Shown here piece after piece: positions 1-8,723 of a stretch of 64,000 bases of DNA. The position numbers and the translations under genes were made by a program. The notes beneath the pieces were generated by a model that searched no databases, was not told the origin of the DNA, and saw only the letters and a program-made list of their open reading frames with translations. The DNA comes from Actinomadura sp. DC4. GTDB taxonomy: Bacteria > Actinomycetota > Actinomycetes > Streptosporangiales > Streptosporangiaceae. The stretch spans positions 248,001-312,000 of the forward strand of contig NZ_JAUEQY010000007.1 of NCBI RefSeq assembly GCF_030406325.1, written 5' to 3'. How positions within the stretch are numbered: the first letter of the stretch is position 1; the number at the start of each line of letters is the position of its first letter.

Positions 1-217
1 TGACCGCCTCGCCGCGCGGGTCGGCGAACACGTCAAGGTGCTGCGCCGCAAGATCAACCGCAGGGGGCTCGTACGGACCGGGACCCGGCTGTCCGACGAG
101 GTGGCGGTCGGCGTGCTCATCGAACACGCGATCATCACGTTCTCCGACCTCGGCCGACTGAGCGACCCGTCGTGGTGCTCCCGCCAGGAGGACCTGTGGT
201 GGGACCGGTCGCAGTGA
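1..217 (+). CDS. C-terminal end of an unidentified protein (5' truncated by window edge)
   Basis: An open frame runs in from the left edge (codons start at base 2) and stops at TGA 215-217, giving about 71 residues. The tail is charged and Arg-rich at first, then carries a hydrophobic stretch and ends in a Trp-rich segment (QEDLWWDRSQ). No family is recognised. Its stop lies one base from the stop of the convergent kinase gene, so the two transcripts meet with no room for a dedicated terminator. That the frame is coding is supported by GC-rich third positions; function is unknown. Confidence 0.6.
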   Translation, partial: DRLAARVGEHVKVLRRKINRRGLVRTGTRLSDEVAVGVLIEHAIITFSDLGRLSDPSWCSRQEDLWWDRSQ

Positions 218-218
218 C

Positions 219-1754
219 TCATAACCGGTTGACCGTGAACGAGGCCCGCAAGGGATCTCTGTCGCCGGGCACCGTCACTCTGATCTGGTGCTTCCCCGGG
301 GGGATCTTGCCCGCGAAGAACTCATGCGTCTGGTTGATGACGTAATTGAACGAGCCGCCGAAGTCGACGACGGGCATGACCGGCGACGTCCGCCGGCCGT
401 CGAGCCGGAGCGTGACCTTGCGGCCGGGGGTCAGTCCGGTGCCGTGCACGACGAACGTGGTGTCGCCGTCGCCGTACGGCTGGTTGAGCTCGATCTTGGG
501 CGAGCCGGAGGAGCCCTGGGAGGGATCCTGGCCCGGCACGCCGCGAGGCGGCCCCGCGGGCGGATGCTCGTCGGACGGCCCGGGCGGCGGGCCGCCGAAC
601 GACCGGCCGACCGCGATGCCCGACACCACCAGGGCGGCCGCCAGGGCCACCGCTCCCGCGATCGCCGTTACACGGCCGAACCGGCCGGCCCACGAGGCGG
701 AGTCCACCGTGTCGGCGGTGCCCGCCTTCGAACCTCCGGGCGGGCGTACCTCCGGCTGGGGCGGACGCGGCACGGCGGCGTCCCGCATCGCGGTGGGAGA
801 GTCCAGTGTCGCGTCGCCGACCGCCGAGGTCGGCGCCGCCGACGGCCACTTCCGCCGATACTCCTCGATCAGCGCGAGCGCGTCGTCCGGCAGGGGCGCG
901 GTACGGAACTCGTGCTCGCCCTCCTTCTCCACCTGGGCCGCGACGCGGGCCAGCAGGGCGGCGGCCGTGGGCCGGGCGACCGGGTCGCGCTCCAGGCAGT
1001 CGAGCATCAGCTCGGCCACCTCTTCGGGCAGGCCGGTCAGGTCCGGCGGCTCGGTGGCCAGCCGGATCAAGATGTCGGTCACCGAGTCGCCGGTGTACGG
1101 CGGGTGGCCGGTGGCGGCGAACAGCAGCGTCGAGCCGAGCGCGAACACGTCGCTCGCCGCCACGGTCTGGCGGCTGTCCCGGGCCTGCTCGGGCGCCATG
1201 TACGCGGGGGTGCCCACGGCCTGGTGCGTCGCGGTGACCGTGACCCGCTCGGCCGCCCGCGCCACCCCGAAGTCGATGACGCGCGGCCCGTCGGCGGAGA
1301 CCAGGACGTTGGAGGGCTTGAGGTCCCGGTGCACCAGCCCGGCCTTGTGGATCGACTCCAGCGCCTCGGCGCACCCGGCGGCCAGCCACCTCAGCGCGGG
1401 CACCGGCAACGGCCCGCAGACGCGTACGAGCTGGTCGAGGGAGGGCGCGGCGATGTACGCGGTGGCGAGCCAGGGGATGTCGGCCTCGGGGTCGGAGGCG
1501 ACGACCGCGGCGGTGAAGACCCCGCTGACCCGGCCCGCGGCGGCCACCTCGTGCGCGAACCGCGTACGGAAATCGGCCTCGCCGGCGAACTCACTCTTGA
1601 TCGTCTTGACCGCGACCAGCCGGCCCGACGCGGACTTGCCCAGGTAGACGCGGCCCATGGCGCCGGTGCCCAGCCGGCCCAGGAGCACGTAACCGCCGAT
1701 CCGCGGTGGGTCCTGCCCTGACAACGACTCGAGCCTCGTGTGCTCCGACGCCAT
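219..1754 (-). CDS. Membrane-anchored serine/threonine protein kinase with extracellular Ig-like tail
   Basis: A Hanks-type kinase of 511 residues. The glycine loop GTGAMGRVYLG (about 29-39), Lys50 in VAVK, HRDLKPSN (142-149), DFGVAR and GTPAYMAPEQ are all present, so the kinase should be active. The catalytic domain is followed by a linker, one membrane segment (VTAIAGAVALAAALVVSGIA), a Pro/Gly-rich spacer and a C-terminal beta-rich, Ig-like sensor of about 90 residues outside the cell. The ATG at 1754 was chosen because GGAGGA lies six bases upstream; a longer frame to 1889 has no better site and a non-kinase-like leader. It is divergent from the M6 protease gene. The ligand sensed by the tail is unknown. 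Confidence 0.93.
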   Translation of the reverse strand: MASEHTRLESLSGQDPPRIGGYVLLGRLGTGAMGRVYLGKSASGRLVAVKTIKSEFAGEADFRTRFAHEVAAAGRVSGVFTAAVVASDPEADIPWLATAYIAAPSLDQLVRVCGPLPVPALRWLAAGCAEALESIHKAGLVHRDLKPSNVLVSADGPRVIDFGVARAAERVTVTATHQAVGTPAYMAPEQARDSRQTVAASDVFALGSTLLFAATGHPPYTGDSVTDILIRLATEPPDLTGLPEEVAELMLDCLERDPVARPTAAALLARVAAQVEKEGEHEFRTAPLPDDALALIEEYRRKWPSAAPTSAVGDATLDSPTAMRDAAVPRPPQPEVRPPGGSKAGTADTVDSASWAGRFGRVTAIAGAVALAAALVVSGIAVGRSFGGPPPGPSDEHPPAGPPRGVPGQDPSQGSSGSPKIELNQPYGDGDTTFVVHGTGLTPGRKVTLRLDGRRTSPVMPVVDFGGSFNYVINQTHEFFAGKIPPGKHQIRVTVPGDRDPLRASFTVNRL

Positions 1755-1945
1755 CCGGTCTCCTCCACTGAGCCGACAATCGGCACCATCTTCTCGATTT
1801 CCGACAGGAGTCGGGCGCGTTCCGACGACTTCTCTCCCGCGATCGGCCGATTGGCGCTTACTGGCCGCGGAGTCTATGGCGCAAAGCAAGACGGCAGTAG
1901 ATCATCGCCACGTAGACCCCAGACCCCGCGAAAGAGGACATCTTC

Positions 1946-4045
1946 ATGGGCGATCCCGCGAGGTTCACCGGTGCGCGCACCCCGCGTGCCGTGTTCAGCG
2001 GATGGGTGGTGCTGTCCGCGCTGGTGGCGGTGGCGGCGTTGCCGCTGACCGCGACACCCGCCACCGCCGTGAGCGGTCCGAAACCGACGCCGAACCCCTG
2101 GCAGATGCGGCACTGGCCGCAGACCCAACCCTGGCAGCGGGCCCAGCCCGCGCGGTCGTACTCCGCGGCCGCGCCGCGCCCCATCGACCCGCAGAACTAC
2201 GAGCTGCCGGACACGATGACCTGGGACGACTACAAGGCGATCCCGGGCACGACGTGGAACGACCCCGCCAAGAAGGGTTCGATCAAGAACTTCAAGGGCG
2301 CGCTCGTCCTGGTCGACTACCCGAACCAGTCGTTCGTCGTGAGCCAGCCGAAGAACTCCACCATCTACGGCAACCCGACCTCGGTCAGCGACGTGCCGCG
2401 GGACCAGGTCCCGGCGTTCTACAAGGACTTCCTCAACACCCCGAGCACGCTCAACCACGGGCACACGATCAATGAGTACTGGATGGAGGACTCCGGCGGC
2501 CGCTACGGCATCGACCTCGGCGACTTCGGCCCGTACCGGATGCCCGCCAAGAGCCATGAGTACGGCGTCGAGCGCAGCTTCCAGGGGACCATGGGCTGCC
2601 CGGCGGGCGACACCTGCAACCGCGACTTCCGTACGGACGCCCGCGCCGCGTGGATCGCGGACGTCGGCGCGGACGTCGCCGCGCAGTACGACTTCGTGTT
2701 CTTCCTCAGCGCCGGCCAGGACGAGAGCTCGACCTGGCAGGAGTTCGGGCAGATGAAGTTCAACACCCAGGACGAGGTCACCGACGACTGGGGACCGCCG
2801 GACGCCGCGCTGCCCAACTGGAACAAGACCCGCTACGTGCCCTGGACCTCGTGGCAGGCCTCGGCCAACATCTGGCCGAACGCCGCCTCGGGCAGTTCCA
2901 TCCAGGCGGAGAGCTCGGGGATGGGCACCTTCGCCCATGAGTTCAGCCACATCCTGGGCATCGGCGACAACTACAACAACCCGTACTCGATCCCGCCACG
3001 CCGCGACTACTCCGGGCCCTGGGACATGCTGAGCCGTGGCACCTTCAACGGCCCCGGTGGCCCGCACAGCCGATGGCTGATCCCCGGCACCGCCGGCAGC
3101 TCGATGGGCGCCGAGCACATGCTCCGCGAGAAGGTGAAGCTCGGCATCGTCGACCCCTCGACCGTCCTCAACCTGACCCGCGACGGCGTGGCCGGCTCGG
3201 GCGTGGTGGTGGCCAAGGTGAAGGCCCGCGAGGTGCAGGCCCAACCCGGCGAGCTGACAGGCGTCAACCTGGCGATGGGCGATGACCGCGATCCGGCCTG
3301 CGACGTCTCCACCGATCCCATGTGCGACGGCGGCGGCTACAACAACTACACCGTCGAGGTCGTCGACCGGATGGGCTTCGACTCCTTCACGCCGGACAGC
3401 GGCGTGCTGCTGTCCAAGACCAAGAACCAGGACGCGGCGCCGTTCATCTGGGTCGTGGACGCCCACCCGGAGGACATCGACAAGGTCGACTTCGTGCTGC
3501 CGAACGGCACGCCGCAGAAGATGACCATCGGCGACTACCGGCAGCTGTCCGACGCGCTGTTCCACGCCGGCGCCGACTCGGGCAGCCAGTACGAGTTCAC
3601 CGACCAGGCCAACCGGCTCCACTTCTACGTCCTGGACATCAAGCGCGACAAGTCGGGCGTGCTGTCCTACACGGTGGCGGTCCGGTCGCTGGACGGTTCG
3701 GGCTCGCAGGCCCGTGGCGTACGGCTCTCCCCCGGCCTCGGCATCGCGGCACCCCAGCGGGGATGGGCGAAGTGCACGTTGCCGCTGACCAACACCGGTA
3801 AGGCCGGCACCGCCCCCTACGCCGACTCCGACGTCTACCGGCTGTCGGCGACCGCCTCGGGCCGCGGCTGGTCGGCCTGGCTGCCCAACGCACTCGCCAC
3901 CGCGAAGGCCGGGCAGCGTACGACGGTGCAGGTCTACGCCAAGCACACCGTGGGCGGGGCCCACCTGGGCCAGGTGAGACTGACCGCCACCTCCGAGAGC
4001 GACCCGTCGAAGAAGGCCACGACGACCTGCGCGGTCATCGGCTGA
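1946..4045 (+). CDS. Secreted M6-family (immune inhibitor A-like) metalloprotease
   Basis: A 699-residue secreted zinc protease. An N-terminal signal peptide (Arg-containing n-region, hydrophobic VVLSALVAVAALPL, AxA-like cleavage near residue 42) is followed by a catalytic domain with the zinc motif HEFSHILGIGD, in which two His and the downstream Asp are expected ligands and Glu is the base. A Met-containing PWDMLSRG stretch further on matches the Met-turn expected in this fold. The C-terminal ~150 residues look like a beta-sandwich. AAAGAGGA seven bases before the ATG supports the start. It is divergent from the Ser/Thr kinase and convergent with the LysR gene. The substrate is unknown; M6 enzymes degrade extracellular proteins. 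Confidence 0.88.
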   Translation: MGDPARFTGARTPRAVFSGWVVLSALVAVAALPLTATPATAVSGPKPTPNPWQMRHWPQTQPWQRAQPARSYSAAAPRPIDPQNYELPDTMTWDDYKAIPGTTWNDPAKKGSIKNFKGALVLVDYPNQSFVVSQPKNSTIYGNPTSVSDVPRDQVPAFYKDFLNTPSTLNHGHTINEYWMEDSGGRYGIDLGDFGPYRMPAKSHEYGVERSFQGTMGCPAGDTCNRDFRTDARAAWIADVGADVAAQYDFVFFLSAGQDESSTWQEFGQMKFNTQDEVTDDWGPPDAALPNWNKTRYVPWTSWQASANIWPNAASGSSIQAESSGMGTFAHEFSHILGIGDNYNNPYSIPPRRDYSGPWDMLSRGTFNGPGGPHSRWLIPGTAGSSMGAEHMLREKVKLGIVDPSTVLNLTRDGVAGSGVVVAKVKAREVQAQPGELTGVNLAMGDDRDPACDVSTDPMCDGGGYNNYTVEVVDRMGFDSFTPDSGVLLSKTKNQDAAPFIWVVDAHPEDIDKVDFVLPNGTPQKMTIGDYRQLSDALFHAGADSGSQYEFTDQANRLHFYVLDIKRDKSGVLSYTVAVRSLDGSGSQARGVRLSPGLGIAAPQRGWAKCTLPLTNTGKAGTAPYADSDVYRLSATASGRGWSAWLPNALATAKAGQRTTVQVYAKHTVGGAHLGQVRLTATSESDPSKKATTTCAVIG

Positions 4046-4050
4046 CGAAA

Positions 4051-4084
4051 CGGCCGCCGCGGCCTCGTATGGCCGCGGCGGCCG
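4051..4084. terminator. Strong bidirectional hairpin terminator
   Basis: A perfect 14-bp GC-only stem (4051-4064 pairing with 4071-4084) closes a six-base loop, TCGTAT. It lies six bases after the protease stop and 14 bases before the stop of the convergent LysR gene, so it can end both transcripts. There is no U-tract, as is usual in actinomycetes. Confidence 0.85.
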
Positions 4085-4098
4085 TCCGGCGGGCCGGG

Positions 4099-5022
4099 CT
4101 ACGCCGACAGCGTCGGAGTCGGGACGAGGGCCGGGCCCAGGTCGCGGGCGAGCGTCACGGCCAATGAGCGGATGGCGCGCACCTCCGGCCGGCGGTCGTC
4201 CCGGCGGGTGGCGAGCACGCTCGCCTCCCACGGGGCGTCGAGGACCGGCACGCAGCGGACGCCGGGCCAGCGGTAGTAACGGCCGAAGGAGTGGAGCGTG
4301 CACGCCACGCCCTGACCGGCGGCGACGCTGGTCAGCAGGTCCTGGGCCGACCGCACCTGGTCCGATCCGCGACGGGGCGGCACGCCGCCGCGCACCGCCA
4401 TGAGGTAGCCGTACTCCGCGAACCTGCGCGGCGTGGTCTCGGGCAGGCTGACATAGCTCAGCTCCAGCACGTCGGCGACCCGCACCTGCTCGGCGTCGGC
4501 GATCTCGCAGGCCGTCGGGGCGATGATCATGCGGGGTTCGACGGTGAGCGGCTCGACCGCGAGCCGCTCGTCCTCGGGCGCCGGGCGTACGAAGGCGACG
4601 TCGACCCGGCGGTCGAGGAGCGGCGTGACGTACTCGGTGAAGCTCAGGCTCTCGACGGTCAGCCGGATCCCCGGATGCGCCTGCCGGAAGGCTCGCAGGA
4701 CGGCGGGGGTCAGCTCCGCCGAGCCCGGCGCCATCACGCCCACGCGGAGCGGTACGCAGGCGTTCCCGGCCCGCAGGTCGTGGACCGCGTCGGAGGCCTG
4801 CCGCGCGGCCTCCACGACCGCTCGCGCGTGCGGGATGAGGCGTTCGCCCGCGGGGGTGAGCGCGAGCGGAGAGCGTTCGAGGAGCGGCATGCCGATCTCG
4901 CGTTCGAGTCGGCGGATGTGGCCCGTCACCGCCGGCGGCGACAGGAACAGCCGGCGCGCGGCGCGGGCGAACTGCCCCTCTTCGACGACGGCGAGGAACG
5001 ATTCCAGCTGGCGGAGCTCCAC
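4099..5022 (-). CDS. LysR-family transcriptional regulator
   Basis: A 307-residue LysR regulator. The N-terminal winged helix-turn-helix is clear (MELRQLESFLAVVEEGQFAR, then the recognition region SPPAVTGHIRRLE and LLERSPLALTPAG), and the rest forms the two-lobed effector-binding domain. The start is GTG at 5022; no in-frame ATG precedes it. The target is unknown. The nearest divergent or downstream candidate is not obvious because the next gene (GH3) is on the same strand upstream, with its own terminator between. It may be autoregulated through the palindrome just upstream. The inducer cannot be predicted. Confidence 0.9.
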   Translation of the reverse strand: MELRQLESFLAVVEEGQFARAARRLFLSPPAVTGHIRRLEREIGMPLLERSPLALTPAGERLIPHARAVVEAARQASDAVHDLRAGNACVPLRVGVMAPGSAELTPAVLRAFRQAHPGIRLTVESLSFTEYVTPLLDRRVDVAFVRPAPEDERLAVEPLTVEPRMIIAPTACEIADAEQVRVADVLELSYVSLPETTPRRFAEYGYLMAVRGGVPPRRGSDQVRSAQDLLTSVAAGQGVACTLHSFGRYYRWPGVRCVPVLDAPWEASVLATRRDDRRPEVRAIRSLAVTLARDLGPALVPTPTLSA

Positions 5023-5036
5023 CAGCCCACGTTATA

Positions 5037-5044
5037 TGACGTCA
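5037..5044. promoter_or_regulatory. TGACGTCA palindrome upstream of the LysR gene
   Basis: An exact 8-bp palindrome 14 bases upstream of the LysR GTG, inside the only AT-richer stretch of the short leader (5031-5065). LysR proteins often bind near their own start. This is a short motif and could be chance. Confidence 0.3.
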
Positions 5045-5070
5045 GTCGGATAACCCCAGGTCATTGACTA

Positions 5071-5104
5071 TGGGCGGCCCGTACCCGAGAGGACGGGCCG
5101 CCCA
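5071..5104 (-). terminator. Hairpin terminator of the GH3 gene
   Basis: A perfect 12-bp stem (5071-5082 with 5093-5104) and a 10-base loop lie four bases beyond the stop of the minus-strand GH3 gene. It separates this gene from the LysR gene downstream. Confidence 0.8.
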
Positions 5105-5108
5105 CACA

Positions 5109-8100
5109 CTAACCCGAGTGACGGGGCCGCTTCGTGGTGGTCCAGACGAAGCTGACGTGTCCCGCGGCGCCCGTGGCGTCTGTGGCGGTCACGGTGACCG
5201 TCTTGGTGCCGGCGTGGCGGGCCTTGCCGGAGATGACCCCGGAGCGACTGATCGACAGGCCGGCCGGCAGGCTCTTCGCAGTGAAGGTGAGGTCGCCGCC
5301 GGCGGTCGTCACCGCCTTCACCGGCAGCGACACCCCGGCGTTCACGGGGCTGCTCATGCCGCGTGGGTTCAGCATCGTCACCGTGCTCCTGTGGCTCGAC
5401 ACTCCCGAGACGTTGCTGCGGAGCGCGCTCGTCACGTTGACCGAGCCGCTCAGCGGCAGGTTGCGGGAGGAGTCGCCGACGAGGATCTGGTAGGTGCCGG
5501 GCGTGGTCGTCCAGCCGGACGGGTCCGCCCAGTGCGCCAGGTCGTGCGCGGTGACGGTGAAGTGCACGGTCTGGCTCTGGCCGGGCTGCAGGTCGACCCG
5601 CTGGAAGCCCTTGAGCTGGTGCACCGGCTCGCCGGTCGAGGCGGGGTCGCCGACGTAGAGCTGGGCGACCTCGGCGCCGGCCCGCGCGCCGGTGTCGGTG
5701 ACCGTGGCGGTCACCGTCGCGCCGCTTGAGCCGAGCGCGCCGACCTGCAGGTTGCTGAAGCCGAAGGTCGTGTACGACAGGCCGTACCCGAACGGGAAGA
5801 GCGGTGTGATGTTCTGCGCGTCGTACCAGCGGTAGCCGACCTTCAAGCCCTCGGAGTACTGCACCTGGGTGCCGTTGCCCGGCCACTGCGCCGTGGTGTG
5901 CGCGGGCACGTCGGCCAGGCTCGCCGGGAAGGTCACCGGCAGTTTGCCGGACGGGCTGACGTCGCCGAACAGGATCGCGGCCAGCGCGTTGCCGACCTCC
6001 TGGCCCGAGTACCAGCCCTCCAGCACCCCGGCGACCTGGTTCAGCCACGGCATGGTCACCGCGGACCCGGTGTGCAGGACCACGATCGTCTTCGGGTTGG
6101 CCGCGGCCACCGAGGAGATGAGCTGGTTCTGCTGGCCGGGCAGGTCGATCGAGGTGTTGTCGGAGCCCTCGTTCTGCGGGTAGGTCGCGAAGACGATCGG
6201 CACGTCCACGGCCTTGGCCAGGGCGACCGCCCGGTCGATGCCGCCGGTCCCGTCCGCCGCCTCGTACTGCACGGTGGCGCTGGAGCCGGCGCGGTTCTGG
6301 ATGCCGGTCAGCGGCGAGACCGTGCCGGACGAGGTGACCGTGGCGCTGCCGCCGCCGACGCTCGCGACGCCCGCTCCGCCGTCGCCGCCGATGACCGCGA
6401 TCTTTTTGGTGGTCGTCGTGGAGAGCGGCAGCACGCCGGCGTTCTTGAGCAGGACGGTGCTCTCCTGGCTGATCTGCCGCGCGGTGGCCTTGTGCGCGTC
6501 GGTGGTGACGACCGCGCCGGTCGACCCGGTCTTGGTCTTGTCGAAGAGCCCGAACGCGAACATCTGGGTCAGCACCCGGCCGACCATCGTGTCCAGCGTC
6601 GCCTGGGTGACCTGCCCGGAGGCCACGGCCTGCCGGAGCTGGTCGCTGAAGAACGCCGCGCCGGGCATCTCCATGGTCATGCCGGCGTTGGCCGCCGGCG
6701 CGGCCGAGTGCAGCGCGCCCCAGTCCGAGGTCACGAATCCGGAGAACCCCGCCTGCTGGTAGAGCGCGGTGTTCAGGATGTAGGGGTGCTGGCAGGCGAA
6801 CGTCCCGTTGATCACGCTGTAGCCGCACATCACCGAGGCGGTGGCCCCTTGCGTGACCGCCGACTGGAAGCCGGGCAGGTAGATCTCCTGCAGCGTACGG
6901 GTGTCGACGATCGCGTTGTCCGCGCTGCCGTTGCGGTAGGTCTCCTGGTTGTAGACCGCTGCGTGCTTGGCCTGGGCCATCACGCCCTGGCTCTGCACGC
7001 CCTTGATCTGGGCGACGGCCATCTGGCTCGTCAGGTACGGGTCCTCGCTGAAGCTCTCGAAGCCGCGGCCCCAGCGCGGGTCGCGGTCGATGTTGAGTGT
7101 CGGGCCGAGGGCGACGTCCACACCCTTCCCGGCGAACTCATTGCCGGCCACCACGCCGTACTGCTGCTCCAGCGCGGTGTCGAACGTCGCGGCGCCGGCC
7201 ACCGGCGCGGGAAGCTGCGTGACGCCGCCGAAGCCGTCACCGACCCCGCCCGGCCCGTCGTGCAGGCCGAGGGCCGGGACGCACAGTGACGGGATGGCGC
7301 TGGTGTTGCCGATGTACGGAGAGGAGTTGCCGTTGCCGTGCAGCATGGTGATCTTCTGGTCCTGGGTCATCTGCGCCATGAGCTGCGCGACCCGCTGGGC
7401 GACCGGAGCGGTCGAGCCCACCCACGGGCAGGAGCCGTCGCCGCCCCCTCCGTCGCCGCCGCCCACGGTGAAGACCGCGAACTCCCACAGCGAGTAGCCG
7501 TACGCGGTGGCGCGCGCCGTGCCGTACATCCGCACGTAGCGGCCGGTGCCGGTGATGCTCAGGGCCTGCGCGCCGCCGGCGCCGGTCGTGGTCGAGTAGA
7601 TCGTCGACCAGGTGTTCCCGTCGGCGGAGACCTGGATCTGGAACGCCGTCGCGTACGCGGCCTCCCAGGTCAGCCGGGCCCCGCAGACCTGCTGTGAGGA
7701 GCCGAGGTCGACCTGCAGCCACTGCGGGTCGGCGAACGCCGAGGACCAGCGGGTGCCCGCGTCGCCGTCGGTGGCCGCCGAGGCCGGGGTGCCGGCGTTC
7801 TCGGCGGACGAGGCGGCCGCCGTCCGGTGCAGTGCGGAGTCCGCGGTGCCGCAGGTCGCGGCCGCCCCCGTGCCGTAGACCTTGAACTCCCACAGGGAGT
7901 AGCCCCACGCGGTGGCGCGCGCCGTGCCGTACATCCGCACGTAGCGGCCGGTGCCGGTGATGTTCAGCGTCTGCGTGCCGCCGGTGCCCGCCGTGGCCGA
8001 GTAGACGTTCGTCCAGGCCGAGCCGTCGGCGGAGGTCTGGATCTGGAACGCCGTGGCGTACGCGGTCTCCCACTGGAGGACGACCTGGCTGATCGTGGAG

Positions 8101-8372
8101 CTCGCACCCAGGTCGACGCGCAGCCACTGCGGGTCCGCCGCGGCGCTGGACCAGCGGGTGCCGGCGTCGCCGTCGGTGGCCGCCGTCGCCGGGGTGCCGG
8201 CGTTCTCGGTGGAGGAGGCGGTGGTCGGCTTGCCCTGGGAGAGCAGGACGGACGCGGCGCGGCCGGGCGGCGCGACGGCGGTCGAGGCGGCGATGAGCCC
8301 GATGAGGGCCACCAGGACGACCATCAGCGAACGCAGCGGCTGGAGTGTGCGTCTGGGGCGAACGCGCGGCAT
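5109..8372 (-). CDS. Secreted GH3 beta-glycosidase with two N-terminal discoidin (F5/8 C) domains
   Basis: A 1087-residue multidomain secreted enzyme. Order: signal peptide (MPRVRPRR then a long hydrophobic run), two F5/8 type C carbohydrate-binding domains of about 135 residues each, a GH3 catalytic barrel with the nucleophile Asp in GFVTSDWGALHS, the second GH3 sandwich domain, a fibronectin III-like domain and a C-terminal putative Ig domain. The ATG at 8372 has GAGGAG a few bases upstream and begins the signal peptide; the frame is open further to 8621, but that leader has no protein-like character and overlaps the operator palindromes. It likely releases sugars from plant or microbial polysaccharide. 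It is divergently transcribed from a second GH3 gene and probably co-regulated with it. Confidence 0.92.
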   Translation of the reverse strand: MPRVRPRRTLQPLRSLMVVLVALIGLIAASTAVAPPGRAASVLLSQGKPTTASSTENAGTPATAATDGDAGTRWSSAAADPQWLRVDLGASSTISQVVLQWETAYATAFQIQTSADGSAWTNVYSATAGTGGTQTLNITGTGRYVRMYGTARATAWGYSLWEFKVYGTGAAATCGTADSALHRTAAASSAENAGTPASAATDGDAGTRWSSAFADPQWLQVDLGSSQQVCGARLTWEAAYATAFQIQVSADGNTWSTIYSTTTGAGGAQALSITGTGRYVRMYGTARATAYGYSLWEFAVFTVGGGDGGGGDGSCPWVGSTAPVAQRVAQLMAQMTQDQKITMLHGNGNSSPYIGNTSAIPSLCVPALGLHDGPGGVGDGFGGVTQLPAPVAGAATFDTALEQQYGVVAGNEFAGKGVDVALGPTLNIDRDPRWGRGFESFSEDPYLTSQMAVAQIKGVQSQGVMAQAKHAAVYNQETYRNGSADNAIVDTRTLQEIYLPGFQSAVTQGATASVMCGYSVINGTFACQHPYILNTALYQQAGFSGFVTSDWGALHSAAPAANAGMTMEMPGAAFFSDQLRQAVASGQVTQATLDTMVGRVLTQMFAFGLFDKTKTGSTGAVVTTDAHKATARQISQESTVLLKNAGVLPLSTTTTKKIAVIGGDGGAGVASVGGGSATVTSSGTVSPLTGIQNRAGSSATVQYEAADGTGGIDRAVALAKAVDVPIVFATYPQNEGSDNTSIDLPGQQNQLISSVAAANPKTIVVLHTGSAVTMPWLNQVAGVLEGWYSGQEVGNALAAILFGDVSPSGKLPVTFPASLADVPAHTTAQWPGNGTQVQYSEGLKVGYRWYDAQNITPLFPFGYGLSYTTFGFSNLQVGALGSSGATVTATVTDTGARAGAEVAQLYVGDPASTGEPVHQLKGFQRVDLQPGQSQTVHFTVTAHDLAHWADPSGWTTTPGTYQILVGDSSRNLPLSGSVNVTSALRSNVSGVSSHRSTVTMLNPRGMSSPVNAGVSLPVKAVTTAGGDLTFTAKSLPAGLSISRSGVISGKARHAGTKTVTVTATDATGAAGHVSFVWTTTKRPRHSG
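7502..7962 (-). repeat. Internal tandem duplication encoding two discoidin domains (405-bp period)
   Basis: The 56 bases at 7502-7557 are identical to 7907-7962, and similarity continues on both sides at an offset of exactly 405 bp (135 codons). The two copies encode the paired F5/8 C domains of the GH3 protein. The identity implies recent duplication or gene conversion. Confidence 0.85.
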
Positions 8373-8582
8373 TACGGCTCCTCGGCCGGTGGGGGCGGCA
8401 CCGGCGAATCGAGGTGGTGGCCGGTCCGGAGGCGGCGGGCGGAGTGCCGCGGGGCGCGCACGGACGGGGACGCGTGCCCGGAGGAGGGGCGAGCGTCCAG
8501 AGCCGGCGCACCGTGCCGGTCCTGCCACACCTGGCGGGGTGTGAGGCGGAGACGTGCGGGGGAACGGTGGCGCGCTCTCGGC

Positions 8583-8600
8583 GCTGAGAGCGCTCTCAGC
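8583..8600. promoter_or_regulatory. Perfect 18-nt palindrome, LacI-type operator candidate
   Basis: GCTGAGAGCGCTCTCAGC is an exact inverted repeat centred on GCGC. The core GAGCGCTC matches operators known for LacI-family sugar repressors such as CebR in actinomycetes. It lies between two divergent GH3 genes. No LacI gene is in the window, so the regulator would act from elsewhere. Confidence 0.7.
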
Positions 8601-8605
8601 CAACA

Positions 8606-8623
8606 GAGTGACCCGGGTCACTC
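8606..8623. promoter_or_regulatory. Second perfect 18-nt palindrome in the GH3 divergent promoter
   Basis: GAGTGACCCGGGTCACTC is an exact inverted repeat starting five bases after the first one (centres 23 bp apart, about two helical turns). It has a different core, so a second regulator is likely. It ends 32 bases before the -35 hexamer of the right-hand GH3 gene. Confidence 0.6.
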
Positions 8624-8655
8624 ATGCTGTCAAGCGGCAGCTTTACTCTGAAACC

Positions 8656-8684
8656 TTGACAAAGTCGCGCAAAAGTCAGATAAG
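8656..8684 (+). promoter_or_regulatory. Sigma-A-like promoter of the right-hand GH3 gene
   Basis: TTGACA at 8656-8661 and GATAAG at 8679-8684 are separated by 17 bp. Transcription would begin near 8691, which rules out the upstream ATG at 8688 as a well-led start and favours the GTG at 8724. Both palindromes sit just upstream. Confidence 0.6.
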
Positions 8685-8723
8685 TACATGCAAAATACGG
8701 ACAGTCTCCGAATCGGAGTCGCA

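Noticed and set aside
1874-4303. 809-residue minus-strand frame opposite the M6 protease
   Set aside because: It is a high-GC shadow frame: Arg/Gly/Val-rich without domains, and it overlaps the terminator and the LysR gene.
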